DNA from: Burkholderia lata
Lineage (GTDB): Bacteria > Pseudomonadota > Gammaproteobacteria > Burkholderiales > Burkholderiaceae
Assembly: GCF_902499335.1 (NCBI RefSeq)
Contig: NZ_CABVQK010000003.1
Coordinates: 310,001 to 374,000, forward strand
Reading direction: 5' to 3'
Length of the DNA: 64,000 bases
Made by a program: the position numbers and the translations under genes. A model generated the notes under the pieces. It did no database searches. It was not told where the DNA came from and worked only from the letters and a program-made list of their open reading frames with translations. Positions 21,601 to 30,183 of this stretch are shown piece by piece. How positions within the stretch are numbered: position 1 is the first letter of the stretch; each line of letters starts with the position of its first letter.

Positions 21601-22517
21601 GATGCGACTTCCTCCGTCGTCGGGGCGCTGGTCATGTCGGTATCGAACAGCAGGCGATGGATCCGCGCGACGTTGTCGCGGAAGTCGCCGGTATCGACGT
21701 TGTCGAGCGAATGCTCGTGGCTGTTGAGTTCCGCACGCACGCGGCCCGGATGCGGCGACAGCAGCAGGATGCGGTTGCCGACGACGAGCGCTTCCTCGAT
21801 CGAATGCGTGACGAACAGCAGCGTGAAGCGGAACTCGTCCCACAGGCGCAGCAGTTCCTCCTGCATCTTGCGGCGCGTCAGCGCGTCGAGCGCGGCGAAC
21901 GGTTCGTCCATCAGCAGCACGCGCGGCTGCATCGCCAGTGCGCGTGCGATCGCGACACGCTGCTTCATGCCGCCCGACAGCGTGTGCGGATAGGCGTCGG
22001 CGAACGCGCCCAGCCCGACCTTGTCGAGATAATGCAGCGCACGCTCCCGTGCTTCGGCACGCGACAGCTTCGCGGCGGCACGCAACGGAAACGCGACGTT
22101 CTCGACGACCGTCTTCCATGGCGGCAACTGGTCGAATTCCTGGAACACCACGACGCGGTCGGGCCCCGGCCCGCGTACCGGCTGACCGTCGAGCGCGATC
22201 GAACCCGATACGGGCTCGATGAAACCGGCAATCGCCTTCAGCAGCGTCGACTTCCCGCACCCCGACGGGCCGAGCAGCACGAAGCGATCGCTGCCATACA
22301 CGTCGAAGCTCACCCGGTGGGTGGCGCGCACGATCCGCGCGCCGCTGCGGTATTCGAGGCTGACATGGTCGATGGCCAGCAGGCGTTCGCTGTGCGCGCC
22401 GGCCTGCGCGGCAGCCGCAGCGGACCGACCGGCCGCACGTGTGTCGGGCGCGGCAGGCGACGCGCCGCCGCGTGCCGCATACGGCTGCAGCCAGGTTCGG
22501 GGAGAAGTGGCGTTCAC
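21597..22517 (-). CDS. ABC transporter ATP-binding protein, SsuB/TauB type
   Basis: About 306 residues. Walker A GPSGCGKST, Q-loop (VVVFQEFDQLPPW), signature LSGGMKQR, Walker B VLLMDEPFAALDAL and the H-loop (LFVTHSIEEAL) are all intact. An unusual Ala-rich N-terminal extension of about 55 residues (containing RGGASPAAPDTRAAG) precedes the first strand. The start is not certain: GTG at 22517 is my choice, and an ATG at 22586 in the same frame would lengthen it by 23 residues. It powers sulfonate-type uptake together with the overlapping permease. Confidence 0.9.
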   Translation of the reverse strand: MNATSPRTWLQPYAARGGASPAAPDTRAAGRSAAAAAQAGAHSERLLAIDHVSLEYRSGARIVRATHRVSFDVYGSDRFVLLGPSGCGKSTLLKAIAGFIEPVSGSIALDGQPVRGPGPDRVVVFQEFDQLPPWKTVVENVAFPLRAAAKLSRAEARERALHYLDKVGLGAFADAYPHTLSGGMKQRVAIARALAMQPRVLLMDEPFAALDALTRRKMQEELLRLWDEFRFTLLFVTHSIEEALVVGNRILLLSPHPGRVRAELNSHEHSLDNVDTGDFRDNVARIHRLLFDTDMTSAPTTEEVAS

Positions 22518-22644
22518 GATTGAATCTCTTGCGGGTAAAGCATCAGCATGCGGCCGGACTCCGTGCCGACCAACCATCGATTCCACATATCGAAACCGCG
22601 CCGACGCATAAGCGTCGATCGCGGCGTCGAAGCGGCGGCGCTGC

Positions 22645-23676
22645 TCAACTGCCGCCGGCGGTCGCGGGATCGTCGAAGAAGTAGTCGCGCCACGACTTCG
22701 GTTCGTTGCGGATCGCGCCGGTGCGATGCATGAACTGCGCGAGTGCGAGCGTGTTCTGCGGCGTGGTCTTGAATTGCACCTGCGGATTGCGCAGGATCTT
22801 CAGCAGCAGCGCGCGATCGATCTTCGATGCGTTCACGCGGATATAGGTATCGGCCGCGCGCTCGGGATCGGCCGCGATCTGCCGCGCGGCATCGGCCAGC
22901 GCGGCAACGAATGCACGATAGGTCTTCGGGTTGTCGTCGCGGAATTTCTCGGTGGCATACAACACCGTCGCAGAGCTCGGGCCGCCGAGCACGTCATAGG
23001 AATTCAGCACGATGTGCGCATTCGGATTGCCGGCGAGTTCCTGCTCCTGGAACGGCGGATTGCCGAAGTGGCCGGTAATCACGCTGCTGTTCGCCAGAAT
23101 GGCAGCCGTTGCGTCCGGATGCGGAATCGCCTGCGTGAGCGCGTCGAGCTTGTCGAACTGCTTGTCGCCCCACTGCTTCGCGGCCGCGTACTGAAGCACG
23201 CGCGACTGCACCGACACACCGACCGCCGGCACCGCGATGCGGTCCTTCGCGCTCAGGTCGGCGATCGTCTTCACGTTCGGGTTGCTGCTGACGAGGTAGT
23301 ACGGGAAATTGCCGAGCGACGCCACGCCCTTCACGTTCTGCCGGCCGCGCGTGCGATCCCACACGGTCAGCAGCGGCCCGACGCCCGCGCCCGCGATATC
23401 CACCGCGCCGGACAACAGCGCGTCGTTCACGGCCGCGCCGCCCGACAGCCGCACCCAGTCGACCTTGATGTCGACGCCGGCCTTGCGGCCTTCCTTTTCG
23501 ATCAACTGCTGGTCGCGCGCAACGTTCAGCATCAGGTAGACGACGCCGAACTGCTCGGCGATGCGGATGCGGCCTTCCGCGTGCGCGCCTTGCGGGGCGA
23601 GTGCGCCGGCGAAGGCGAGCGCGGCGGTAAGCGTGGCCGCCAGCGCGCGACGCGCCGGCAAAAATGAAAACGACAT
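22645..23676 (-). CDS. ABC transporter substrate-binding protein, sulfonate/taurine type
   Basis: A 343-residue periplasmic protein with a Sec signal peptide (ALAATLTAALAFAGALAPQGAHA, cleavage near 33). The mature domain has the NMT1/SsuA pattern: RIRIAEQFGVVYLMLNVARD, WVRLSGGAAVNDALLSGAVDIAGAG, and SSNPNVKTIADLSAKDRIAVP. The C-terminus contains the family segment WRDYFFDD. It is the binding partner of the permease and ATPase downstream on the same strand. It is distinct from the binding protein at 13.0-14.0 kb, so the region encodes two ligand receptors for one visible transporter. Confidence 0.92.
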   Translation of the reverse strand: MSFSFLPARRALAATLTAALAFAGALAPQGAHAEGRIRIAEQFGVVYLMLNVARDQQLIEKEGRKAGVDIKVDWVRLSGGAAVNDALLSGAVDIAGAGVGPLLTVWDRTRGRQNVKGVASLGNFPYYLVSSNPNVKTIADLSAKDRIAVPAVGVSVQSRVLQYAAAKQWGDKQFDKLDALTQAIPHPDATAAILANSSVITGHFGNPPFQEQELAGNPNAHIVLNSYDVLGGPSSATVLYATEKFRDDNPKTYRAFVAALADAARQIAADPERAADTYIRVNASKIDRALLLKILRNPQVQFKTTPQNTLALAQFMHRTGAIRNEPKSWRDYFFDDPATAGGS

Positions 23677-23722
23677 CGGAACTCCGGTCAGGATGGGGCG
23701 GAAGATTGACGCGGTACGCGGC

Positions 23723-24652
23723 TCAGAAAGGCGCGTCGCCTTCGATCGTCGTGCGGTACAGCTTGCGGCGCAGGTGGTCGGGCGTGCCGGCGGCGAGATG
23801 CATCAGCGAACGGTTGTCCCAGAACACGAGATCGTGCTCGCGCCACTGGTGCCGGTACAGGTGCTCGACACGCACGCTGTGCGCGAACAGCTCATCGAGC
23901 AGCGCGCGGCTTTCGTCGTCGGGCAAGCCGACGATGCGCGTCGTGAAATGCTCGCTGACGAACAGCGCCTTGCGGCCCGTTTCCGGGTGCGTGCGCACGA
24001 CCGGATGCACGACCGCGGCAACCTGCGCGATCTGCTCGGGAGACAGGTTCGGCCGCCACGGATTGCGCGCCTGTAGCTCCGCATAGCGTGCGAGATACGT
24101 ATGCTCGGCGCGCCGCCCTTCTACCGCACGGCGCAGATGGGCCGGCAGCGTGTCCCATGCGAGATGCATGTTCGCGAACAGCGTGTCGCCGCCTTCGGCC
24201 GGCAGCTCCTGCGCATGCAGCAGCGAGCCGAGGCTCGGCTTCTCCTTGTACGACAGGTCGGAGTGCCAGAAATGGCCTGCGTCGCCGAGCCCGATCGGCT
24301 TGCCGTTCTCGACGACGTTCGACACGATCAGCACCTCCGGATGGCCGGCAAGCGCGAACTGGTGCAGCACGTGGATCTGCAGCGGGCCGAAGCGGCGGCT
24401 GAACGCGATGTGCTCGTCCGGCGTGATGCGCTGGTCGCGAAACACCAGCACGTGATGGTCGAGATGCGCGCGATGAATGCGCGCGAAGTCGCCGGCGTCG
24501 AGCGGTTGCGACAGGTCGAGGCCGACCACTTCGGCGCCGAGCGGCGCATCGAACGGCACGATGTCGAAGTGCTGCGCCGCGACGCGCGGCCGCGATGCGG
24601 GCGGATGCCCGGCGGTAAGCGATGCAGCGTCGCGGATGGCGGTAGTCGTCAC
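23723..24652 (-). CDS. TauD/TfdA-family 2-oxoglutarate-dependent dioxygenase
   Basis: A 309-residue Fe(II)/2-oxoglutarate oxygenase. Family landmarks: the N-terminal GAEVVGLDLSQPLD, the iron ligands H-x-D in HFWHSDLSY (about residue 125), PAEGGDTLFANM, and a C-terminal VFWDNRSLMHLA with the second His and a nearby Arg for 2-oxoglutarate. It uses a GTG start at 24652 (MTTTAIRD). It is the promoter-proximal gene of the leftward transporter operon. It probably releases sulfite from a taurine-like sulfonate or acts on an alkyl sulfate; the exact substrate cannot be told from sequence. Classical TauD is about 280 residues. Confidence 0.9.
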   Translation of the reverse strand: MTTTAIRDAASLTAGHPPASRPRVAAQHFDIVPFDAPLGAEVVGLDLSQPLDAGDFARIHRAHLDHHVLVFRDQRITPDEHIAFSRRFGPLQIHVLHQFALAGHPEVLIVSNVVENGKPIGLGDAGHFWHSDLSYKEKPSLGSLLHAQELPAEGGDTLFANMHLAWDTLPAHLRRAVEGRRAEHTYLARYAELQARNPWRPNLSPEQIAQVAAVVHPVVRTHPETGRKALFVSEHFTTRIVGLPDDESRALLDELFAHSVRVEHLYRHQWREHDLVFWDNRSLMHLAAGTPDHLRRKLYRTTIEGDAPF

Positions 24653-24823
24653 GGTACGGCCCCTGATTCGGTCAAAACGCGAATCTACGAGTGCGCGCCG
24701 GACGGCGTCAACGAAGCGATTCCGATACGTTTATCTGCTGCGCTGATAAAGATCGCTGCTCCCGCATACGGCGCGGCAGCGGGCGACAGCGCCACATGCG
24801 AAAACGGCCGATCGCGGCGGCCG

Positions 24824-26065
24824 TCACGACTCCGTCGACGGATCGGGTACGTGCACGGCGCCTTCCGGATACCGGATGTCGATCAGCCCGTTCTTGTCGC
24901 GGATGCGTAGCGGCGGCACGACTTCCACGCTCGCGCGGTCGATGCCCTTGCACACGGCCAGGTTCGTGTTGGTCCGGTAGTACACGCGCTGATCGTCGAC
25001 CGCGAAGGCCCAGTTCAGGAAGCGCAGGCTTCGGGCATCGATTCCCGGCAACGGCTTGCGGTAGTTCTTCCCCCACAGCACGTGGCCATCAGCGTCGATC
25101 AGCATGTCGTGAAAGACGCCGCGCGCGGTCTCGACATCGACACGCCCGGGCTTGTCCACGACCTTGCCATCGTAAAGAATCTGCGCGCCGAGCCGCGCAT
25201 ACCGGTACCCGAGGCTGACCACGCCGGCCGGATCGTCGATGCCGCGCTTGCGCACGCCCGCGCAGAACAGGTGCTTCGCATCCCGCGCGTACGCGCCGCC
25301 GATATGCGTCAGGCTGGCCACGTCGGCCTTGACGACGGTCAGATGGCACTGGCCGCGATCGGGATCGTAAAGGTCGCGCTCGAAGTGGTAAGCCTGCCGT
25401 GCATCGCGATACCAGTCGCCGCCCACGGATTCCAGCGTGGCGGCGTCGCCGTCGGCAATGAGCCCTTCGCCTGCGTAGTCGTAGCTGAACGCGGCGCCGG
25501 CCGCGTAGTAGCGCAGCCCCGATGCATCGACGGCAAAGTTGTCGACCAGGTGCCGGAAGCTGCCGAGATCGAAATTGTTGAGCGCGCGATACTGATGCCC
25601 GCTGCCGGTGCGCGCCCAGACACGTTCGCCATCGCTATGAAACGGCCCGCCGAGCGGCGCGAGCGGCTCGTTGCGCGTATCGCGCCGGCGCCGCGCTTCC
25701 GCCTCCTCGCGGCGCTGCGCCTCCTCCGCGTCGTAGATTGCCTGCTGTTCCGGCGTGACCTTCGACGCCTCCTCAACCTGTTGCATGTGGCGCGCATGCA
25801 GCGACTGCACGGACGCGATGCAGTACACCGCATGCGGGACCGAGCGCAGGTACAGCGCCCAGTCCTCGTCGTCGCACCGGTAGAACCAGTGCACCGCCTC
25901 GCCGTCCCATCCGGCCGGGTCGGTGCGCGCCTGCAGCGCGGCCTTGACGTCCCGGACCTTGCCGGGCACGAGGAAGGAAAGGCTGTAGCCGGTGTCGCCG
26001 ACGATGTCGAGGCTCTCATCCTCGAACAGGCGTCGCATCAGTTTCTCGAGTTCTTGTAAGGTCAT
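24824..26065 (-). CDS. DKNYY-repeat domain protein of unknown function
   Basis: A 413-residue soluble protein without a signal peptide. The N-terminal 90 residues form a small alpha/beta domain (MTLQELEKLMRRLFEDE), followed by a charged coiled-coil linker (about 100-130, EEAQRREEAEARRRRD). The C-terminal 270 residues carry repeated YYRD/YYxxG-like units (GSGHQYRALNN, GLRYYAAGAAFSYDY, GGAYARDAKHLFCAG, YRYARLGAQILYDGK, QRVYYRTNTN). These are characteristic of the DKNYY family. Members are often found near secretion or toxin genes, but here both neighbours are metabolic and no role can be inferred. Confidence 0.7.
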   Translation of the reverse strand: MTLQELEKLMRRLFEDESLDIVGDTGYSLSFLVPGKVRDVKAALQARTDPAGWDGEAVHWFYRCDDEDWALYLRSVPHAVYCIASVQSLHARHMQQVEEASKVTPEQQAIYDAEEAQRREEAEARRRRDTRNEPLAPLGGPFHSDGERVWARTGSGHQYRALNNFDLGSFRHLVDNFAVDASGLRYYAAGAAFSYDYAGEGLIADGDAATLESVGGDWYRDARQAYHFERDLYDPDRGQCHLTVVKADVASLTHIGGAYARDAKHLFCAGVRKRGIDDPAGVVSLGYRYARLGAQILYDGKVVDKPGRVDVETARGVFHDMLIDADGHVLWGKNYRKPLPGIDARSLRFLNWAFAVDDQRVYYRTNTNLAVCKGIDRASVEVVPPLRIRDKNGLIDIRYPEGAVHVPDPSTES

Positions 26066-26422
26066 GGGCTCGTGCCGGCCCGGTGACGGGCCACGGAATG
26101 AACGGAGGTGCGGCGGTCATTCTAACCATGTCGACCTGCGCCGACCCGGCCCCCTTCGGGACATTCGCGTGCCGCACCGGCCAGCCGGCGATGTCCGTCA
26201 TGCGCGGCTTCGAGCCCACCCGGGACCGGAGACGAATCGTGAGTCGACGGTACCGGCTTGCAGAATTGGCGTTGTCAGGTTGCGGGCGACAACCTGGGCG
26301 CCTCGGTGCATCCGGATTCCGGTCGAGCCGTATCGCGCGGCCTGCGGGCCGAAAGCTGCCGCTCCGGCCGCATGCCCCTGCCTCCGCCGGTGCCCGTACA
26401 TTCCGATGTGACCGCTCGGGCG
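26066..26422. other. Intergenic, nothing recognised
   Basis: About 360 bp between two leftward genes. Open frames cross it on both strands, but none has a start signal or a recognisable family. It should hold the promoter of the DKNYY gene and the 3' end of the SDR transcript; no hairpin with a T-run is seen. Confidence 0.4.
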
Positions 26423-27388
26423 TCAGCGGTGCGCCGCAAAAGCATCGATTCCGGTCAGCTCCGCGGACCACGCCCACAGACGCGCAGCCTCCTCCGGATC
26501 GATCGCATGCGGCCTCACGCCCGATTCCTCGTTTCCCTGCGTGAGCTCCGCGACGTCGCAATCCTCGCAGTAAACACCGCCGATCCCGGCAAGGCGCGGC
26601 GACGTTGCCGCCCACACCTGGGTTGCCGCGCCCTGTGCAGGTGTCTTGAAAGTTGGATCGATTGGCACGCCGTGCTCGTCCACCCAGCCCTGCGCCATCA
26701 TCTCTTCACGTGTCAGATGACGCTGCAGCGGCGTCGCGATCTTGCCCGGATGCAGCGAACAGGCGCGGACACCGAACGGGGCGCCGAGCGCATCGAGCTG
26801 CACCGCGAACAGCGCGTTGGCGGTCTTCGACTGCCCGTACGCGAGCCATTTGTCGTAGCCATGCGCGAACTGGACGTCATCCCAGCGAATCGGTGACAGC
26901 CGGTGCCCGAGCGACGACACCGAGACCACGCGGGCACCGCCGCCATGCGCGAGCACGGGCCACAGCCCGTTGACGAGCGCGTAATGACCGAGATGATTGA
27001 CGGCCATCTGCGCTTCCCGGCCGTCGCCGACGCGCGTCTCGGGGCACGCCATGATGCCCGCGCTGTTGATGACGATATCCACGTCGCGGCGCGCATCGAC
27101 GAATCGCGCCGCGAATGCGGCCACGCTCGCGAGATCGGCGAGGTCGAGCGCCGCAATCTCCACACCGCCGATGCCGCGCGTTGCTTCGCGCGCGGCATCG
27201 GCGCTCCGTGCCCCGACGACGACGGTCGCACCGGCCTGCGCCAGCGCGCGCGTCGTTTCCAGGCCGAGACCCGAATGGCCGCCCGTGACGATGGCGGTCT
27301 TGCCACGCAGGTCGAGACCGGCCAGTACGTCGCTTGCCGTCGATGCGGCGCCGAATCCGGAATGAAGGGGGTGTTGCCTGCTCGTCAT
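26423..27388 (-). CDS. Short-chain dehydrogenase/reductase (retinol dehydrogenase/WWOX-like)
   Basis: A 321-residue classical SDR. The cofactor motif TGGHSGLGLET (T-G-x3-G-x-G) is at about 34-44, NSAGIM at about 105, a catalytic Ser region VVSVSSLGHR, and the active site Y-x3-K in AYGQSKTANALF. The longer length and ITEEEM-type C-terminal region (LQRHLTREEMMAQGW) match the retinol dehydrogenase-like bacterial group of unknown substrate. AGGAG precedes the ATG at 27388. It is divergent from an AraC-type regulator gene 140 bp away, which may control it. Confidence 0.9.
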   Translation of the reverse strand: MTSRQHPLHSGFGAASTASDVLAGLDLRGKTAIVTGGHSGLGLETTRALAQAGATVVVGARSADAAREATRGIGGVEIAALDLADLASVAAFAARFVDARRDVDIVINSAGIMACPETRVGDGREAQMAVNHLGHYALVNGLWPVLAHGGGARVVSVSSLGHRLSPIRWDDVQFAHGYDKWLAYGQSKTANALFAVQLDALGAPFGVRACSLHPGKIATPLQRHLTREEMMAQGWVDEHGVPIDPTFKTPAQGAATQVWAATSPRLAGIGGVYCEDCDVAELTQGNEESGVRPHAIDPEEAARLWAWSAELTGIDAFAAHR

Positions 27389-27527
27389 TGAAGGCTCCTG
27401 GAACGATGCGTGAAGCACGCGCCCGCCTGTCGGCCGCGTCACTGCACGAGGTCATTCTCCGGCGATGCCCCCGGACTGTGAATGCAATAGAATCCGGCTT
27501 TTCGTCGAGATCGTCCGGAGCTTGCAC

Positions 27528-28448
27528 GTGGATCCCCTATCGGAAGTGCTGTCGCTGCTGGAAACGCGCAACTCGTATTTCACCGGCGTGAGAGCAGGCG
27601 GCGAGTGGGCGGTTGCCATTCCGCCGCCTGAGGGCATCAAGTTCAATGCGGTTGTCGAAGGAAGTTGCTGGCTGACCGTCGACGGCGCCGGACCGCCGAT
27701 CCAGCTGCGCACGGGAGACTGCTTCCTGCTCGCATCGCCGCGGGCATTTTCGCTGGCGAGCGATCCATCGGTCACGCCGGTGCCTGCCGCCGACGTGTAC
27801 CGGAACGTCGAACGCGGTATCGCGCACTATGGCGAGCCGGTAAATTGCTTTCTGATCGGTGGCCGCTTCTCGTACGAGGAAGGCATGCCGCTGCTGCTGG
27901 GCAGCCTGCCGCCCGTGGTCGTCGTGAGCGGCGACTCCGAGCAGGCGGCGGTGTTGCGCTGGGCGCTGCAGCGGCTCGCGCATGAATTCGGCAAGCCGTC
28001 GCCGGGGGCGTCGTTGATGGTTCGGCATCTCGGCCACATGATGCTGGTCGAGATCCTGCGGCGCTACGTGGACGACGGCGCGAACAGCGATGTCGGCTGG
28101 CTTGCCGGGTTCGCGGACTCCCGGGTGAGCACCGCACTGGTCGCCATTCATGCGGAGCCCGCGCGACGCTGGACGGTCGACGAACTCGCGACCTGTTGCC
28201 ACGTATCACGTTCGACGTTCGCGCTGCATTTCAAGCGACGGCTGGGATTCGGGCCGCTCGAGTACGTACTGCGCTGGCGCGTCCAGCTTGCAATGCGGGA
28301 ACTGCGGCGCTCGAACGCATCGATATCGGCGATCGCGCAGATGCTCGGCTACGACTCGGATAGCGCGTTCGGGCATGCGTTCAAGCGCATCGCGGGTTGC
28401 TCTCCCCGCGCCTATCGCCATGACATCGCGAGCGAGTCGGGCGGTTAG
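27528..28448 (+). CDS. AraC-family transcriptional regulator (cupin-type sensor domain)
   Basis: A 306-residue regulator. The N-terminal 170 residues are an AraC_binding_2/cupin_6-like domain (NAVVEGSCWLTVDG, LRTGDCFLLASPRAFSLASD). The C-terminal 100 residues hold two HTH motifs: RRWTVDELATCCHVSRSTFA and ISAIAQMLGYDSDSAFGHAF, followed by GCSPRAYR. I chose the GTG at 27528 (VDPLSEVLSLLETRN) because GGAG lies in good spacing before it and this N-terminus is usual for the group. It is divergent from the SDR gene, a typical pattern for AraC regulators that activate a neighbouring reductase in response to a small organic ligand. Confidence 0.9.
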   Translation: MDPLSEVLSLLETRNSYFTGVRAGGEWAVAIPPPEGIKFNAVVEGSCWLTVDGAGPPIQLRTGDCFLLASPRAFSLASDPSVTPVPAADVYRNVERGIAHYGEPVNCFLIGGRFSYEEGMPLLLGSLPPVVVVSGDSEQAAVLRWALQRLAHEFGKPSPGASLMVRHLGHMMLVEILRRYVDDGANSDVGWLAGFADSRVSTALVAIHAEPARRWTVDELATCCHVSRSTFALHFKRRLGFGPLEYVLRWRVQLAMRELRRSNASISAIAQMLGYDSDSAFGHAFKRIAGCSPRAYRHDIASESGG

Positions 28449-28802
28449 CAGGCCGTTAAGATACCTCTCGGTCGGATGCATGCCGATCCCGCGTTTCGCG
28501 ACGATCACCGCGAGGCTCTCGATTTCGGTTCGATTGTCGCATTCCGGCACGTATCAATGGCGTTGAGCGTCTGAGGGCGTCCATTTCAATGCATTTCGCA
28601 CCCGGCGGACGCAATGCGGCCAACGATCTCAAACCAATAAAGGAAATTATCTCGGCGGAGCCCGCAACATGACATCGACGTCGACGCGCCGTGAAAACGA
28701 GCTTCAACGCGCCAGCCGGAAATTGACGGATCGTTTGTCGCTGCGGCTTTCGTGAAGCTTGATGACAACATCAGATCGAAAATCGATCGATATTGAGAGA
28801 CG

Positions 28803-28830
28803 GTGCAGACCGTTGGTCAACGGTCTGCAC
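28803..28830. repeat. Perfect 13-bp-arm inverted repeat
   Basis: GTGCAGACCGTTG at 28803-28815 is followed after two bases by its exact complement (28818-28830). In RNA this makes a very stable hairpin. On the minus strand it could end a short transcript starting near the dyad at 28913-28928, but the run after it is not T-rich. As DNA it could be a protein-binding site. Neither neighbour's coding region reaches it. Confidence 0.6.
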
Positions 28831-28883
28831 TGAGCGGATGTGCCGTCTAATTGAAAAAGGGGCGGCCCTCGGAATATGGCGCT

Positions 28884-28941
28884 ATTGGAACAAAAGTCCG
28901 TGCCGCTGATAACTGTCAACATTGACAGGTATTGTTCCAAT
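28884..28941. promoter_or_regulatory. Nested inverted repeats with a lux-box-like core
   Basis: The inner element CTGTCAACATTGACAG (28913-28928) is a perfect 16-bp dyad of the CTG-N10-CAG form seen in LuxR/CepR-type boxes. It also places TTGACA on both strands. It is enclosed by a second perfect inverted repeat, ATTGGAACAA (28884-28893) and TTGTTCCAAT (28932-28941). It lies in a 565-bp gap between an AraC gene and the 3' end of the response-regulator gene, with no protein start nearby. That leaves its target unclear; a small RNA is one possibility. Confidence 0.5.
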
Positions 28942-29013
28942 TTGAGTTGCTACCGAGTCGATGACAGCACCGCCTCGCCCATCTTTCCCATTTGGAAATG
29001 GGCGAATGATCTC

Positions 29014-29952
29014 TCACGCGTGACGCCATTTCGCCAGCGTGGTCAGTTCGCGCTCGGTGGCCGTATCATCCAGACGGCTCCAGCTATAAGACGTGCCGTG
29101 CCATCCCGGAACGGGTAGCGGGGCGGCGCATCGGATGTCCGCGAGGCCCGGCCGATAGGCCTGAAATGGCCAGAATAGCGGCATGATGCGGCGTGCTTCC
29201 ATTCCTTGGCGCAATTCGGCCGGCCCGCCCGCGTCGGACACGATATCGCAGTGGAACGACCAGTCCTCTTCGTTCCAGGCGAGAAATACACTTGGCGCGC
29301 CGACGGCATCGAACATCAGCACCGCGTCCTGATTGGGGCGCCAGTAGTATTCGACGATGCCTTCCCGCGCGGCCACCTCATCGATCAGTTTGACGACCCG
29401 TGGATCCCGGTAGGTCGCCCCCGCTTCATGCAGGCTGATGTGCCCGCGGGCCGCGCAGCACTTGCGTTTCGCGTTGTCCAGCACGGCTGCCAGCTTGCGC
29501 GCCATCTCGACGTCGGTTTTCTTCAGATAGCAATCGATCAGTCCCGCGTTGAACGCGGCCACCGCCTCGCGCTCATCGGCGACGCCGGTGAGCAGGATTT
29601 TCATGCAGTTCGCGTTGCGGATGGAGGTCAGAAACTGGATGCCGTCGACCTCCGGCATCGAATAGTCCACGACCACCGCGCCCACCGCCTCGAATCGGGC
29701 GGGATCGGCGAGCGCATCCTCGCCGATCGCATTCCCGCCTGTTTTCTCCGCACCGAAATAGTCCGCAGCCATGGGTGGCAGCTCCGCGTCTCGCGACGAC
29801 ACGAAGTCGAGCGCCGCCTGGGGGTGCGTAAAAAAGCGATTCAGGCGTTCGTCCGGAAATGCGCCCCGCAGCGCGTGCAGGAAATCCGGATTGTCGTCGA
29901 CAAACACCACGGACACGGGATAGAGCACCGGCTGCCTAACGAAGGGTTGCAT
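29014..29952 (-). CDS. LqsR-like response regulator with novel C-terminal domain
   Basis: A 312-residue protein. Acidic pair VDD at 18-20, phospho-acceptor Asp96 in AVVVDYSMPEVDGIQF, Thr/Lys switch residues in KILLTGVADE and YLKK. The receiver domain has an insertion of about 35 residues (about 53-88) before the phospho-Asp strand, as in the LqsR/CqsR-type regulators of alpha-hydroxyketone systems. The C-terminal 120 residues (GIVEYYWRPNQDAVLMFDA, FLAWNEEDWSF) are not a DNA-binding domain and resemble the small C-terminal domain shared by that regulator group. It is likely the partner of the histidine kinase at 30.7-32.1 kb. The ATG at 29952 is the clear start. Confidence 0.82.
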   Translation of the reverse strand: MQPFVRQPVLYPVSVVFVDDNPDFLHALRGAFPDERLNRFFTHPQAALDFVSSRDAELPPMAADYFGAEKTGGNAIGEDALADPARFEAVGAVVVDYSMPEVDGIQFLTSIRNANCMKILLTGVADEREAVAAFNAGLIDCYLKKTDVEMARKLAAVLDNAKRKCCAARGHISLHEAGATYRDPRVVKLIDEVAAREGIVEYYWRPNQDAVLMFDAVGAPSVFLAWNEEDWSFHCDIVSDAGGPAELRQGMEARRIMPLFWPFQAYRPGLADIRCAAPLPVPGWHGTSYSWSRLDDTATERELTTLAKWRHA

Positions 29953-30183
29953 ACAAATCTCGATAAATCAGCAGAAAAAGATGCGGTACCGGAGACGCAT
30001 TACCGCGAATAACGATCGCGCCAATTATCCAGCGAAAGTGGGACGCACATCAACTGCTCGTCATTCGCGAATTCGGCATGTTTCAACCGAACCGCTCATC
30101 GGAATTGCACTGGGAGAATCGGGCCATTCCTTCTCGTAGAAGGAATGCGCCGCTACCGCCAGTAGCGACTCAAGGAGTTATCC

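Noticed and set aside
26083..26544. A 153-codon rightward open frame between the DKNYY and SDR genes
   Set aside because: It runs into the coding region of the SDR gene on the other strand and has arginine/proline-rich shadow composition.
28987..29002. Hairpin CCCATTT-GG-AAATGGG as a terminator of the response regulator gene
   Set aside because: The 7-bp stem is short and not followed by a T-run on the relevant strand, so termination is too speculative to list.
28704..29118. Small open frames on both strands around the lux-box-like dyad
   Set aside because: They have no Shine-Dalgarno, no family pattern and overlap the inverted repeats, so they are not called as genes.
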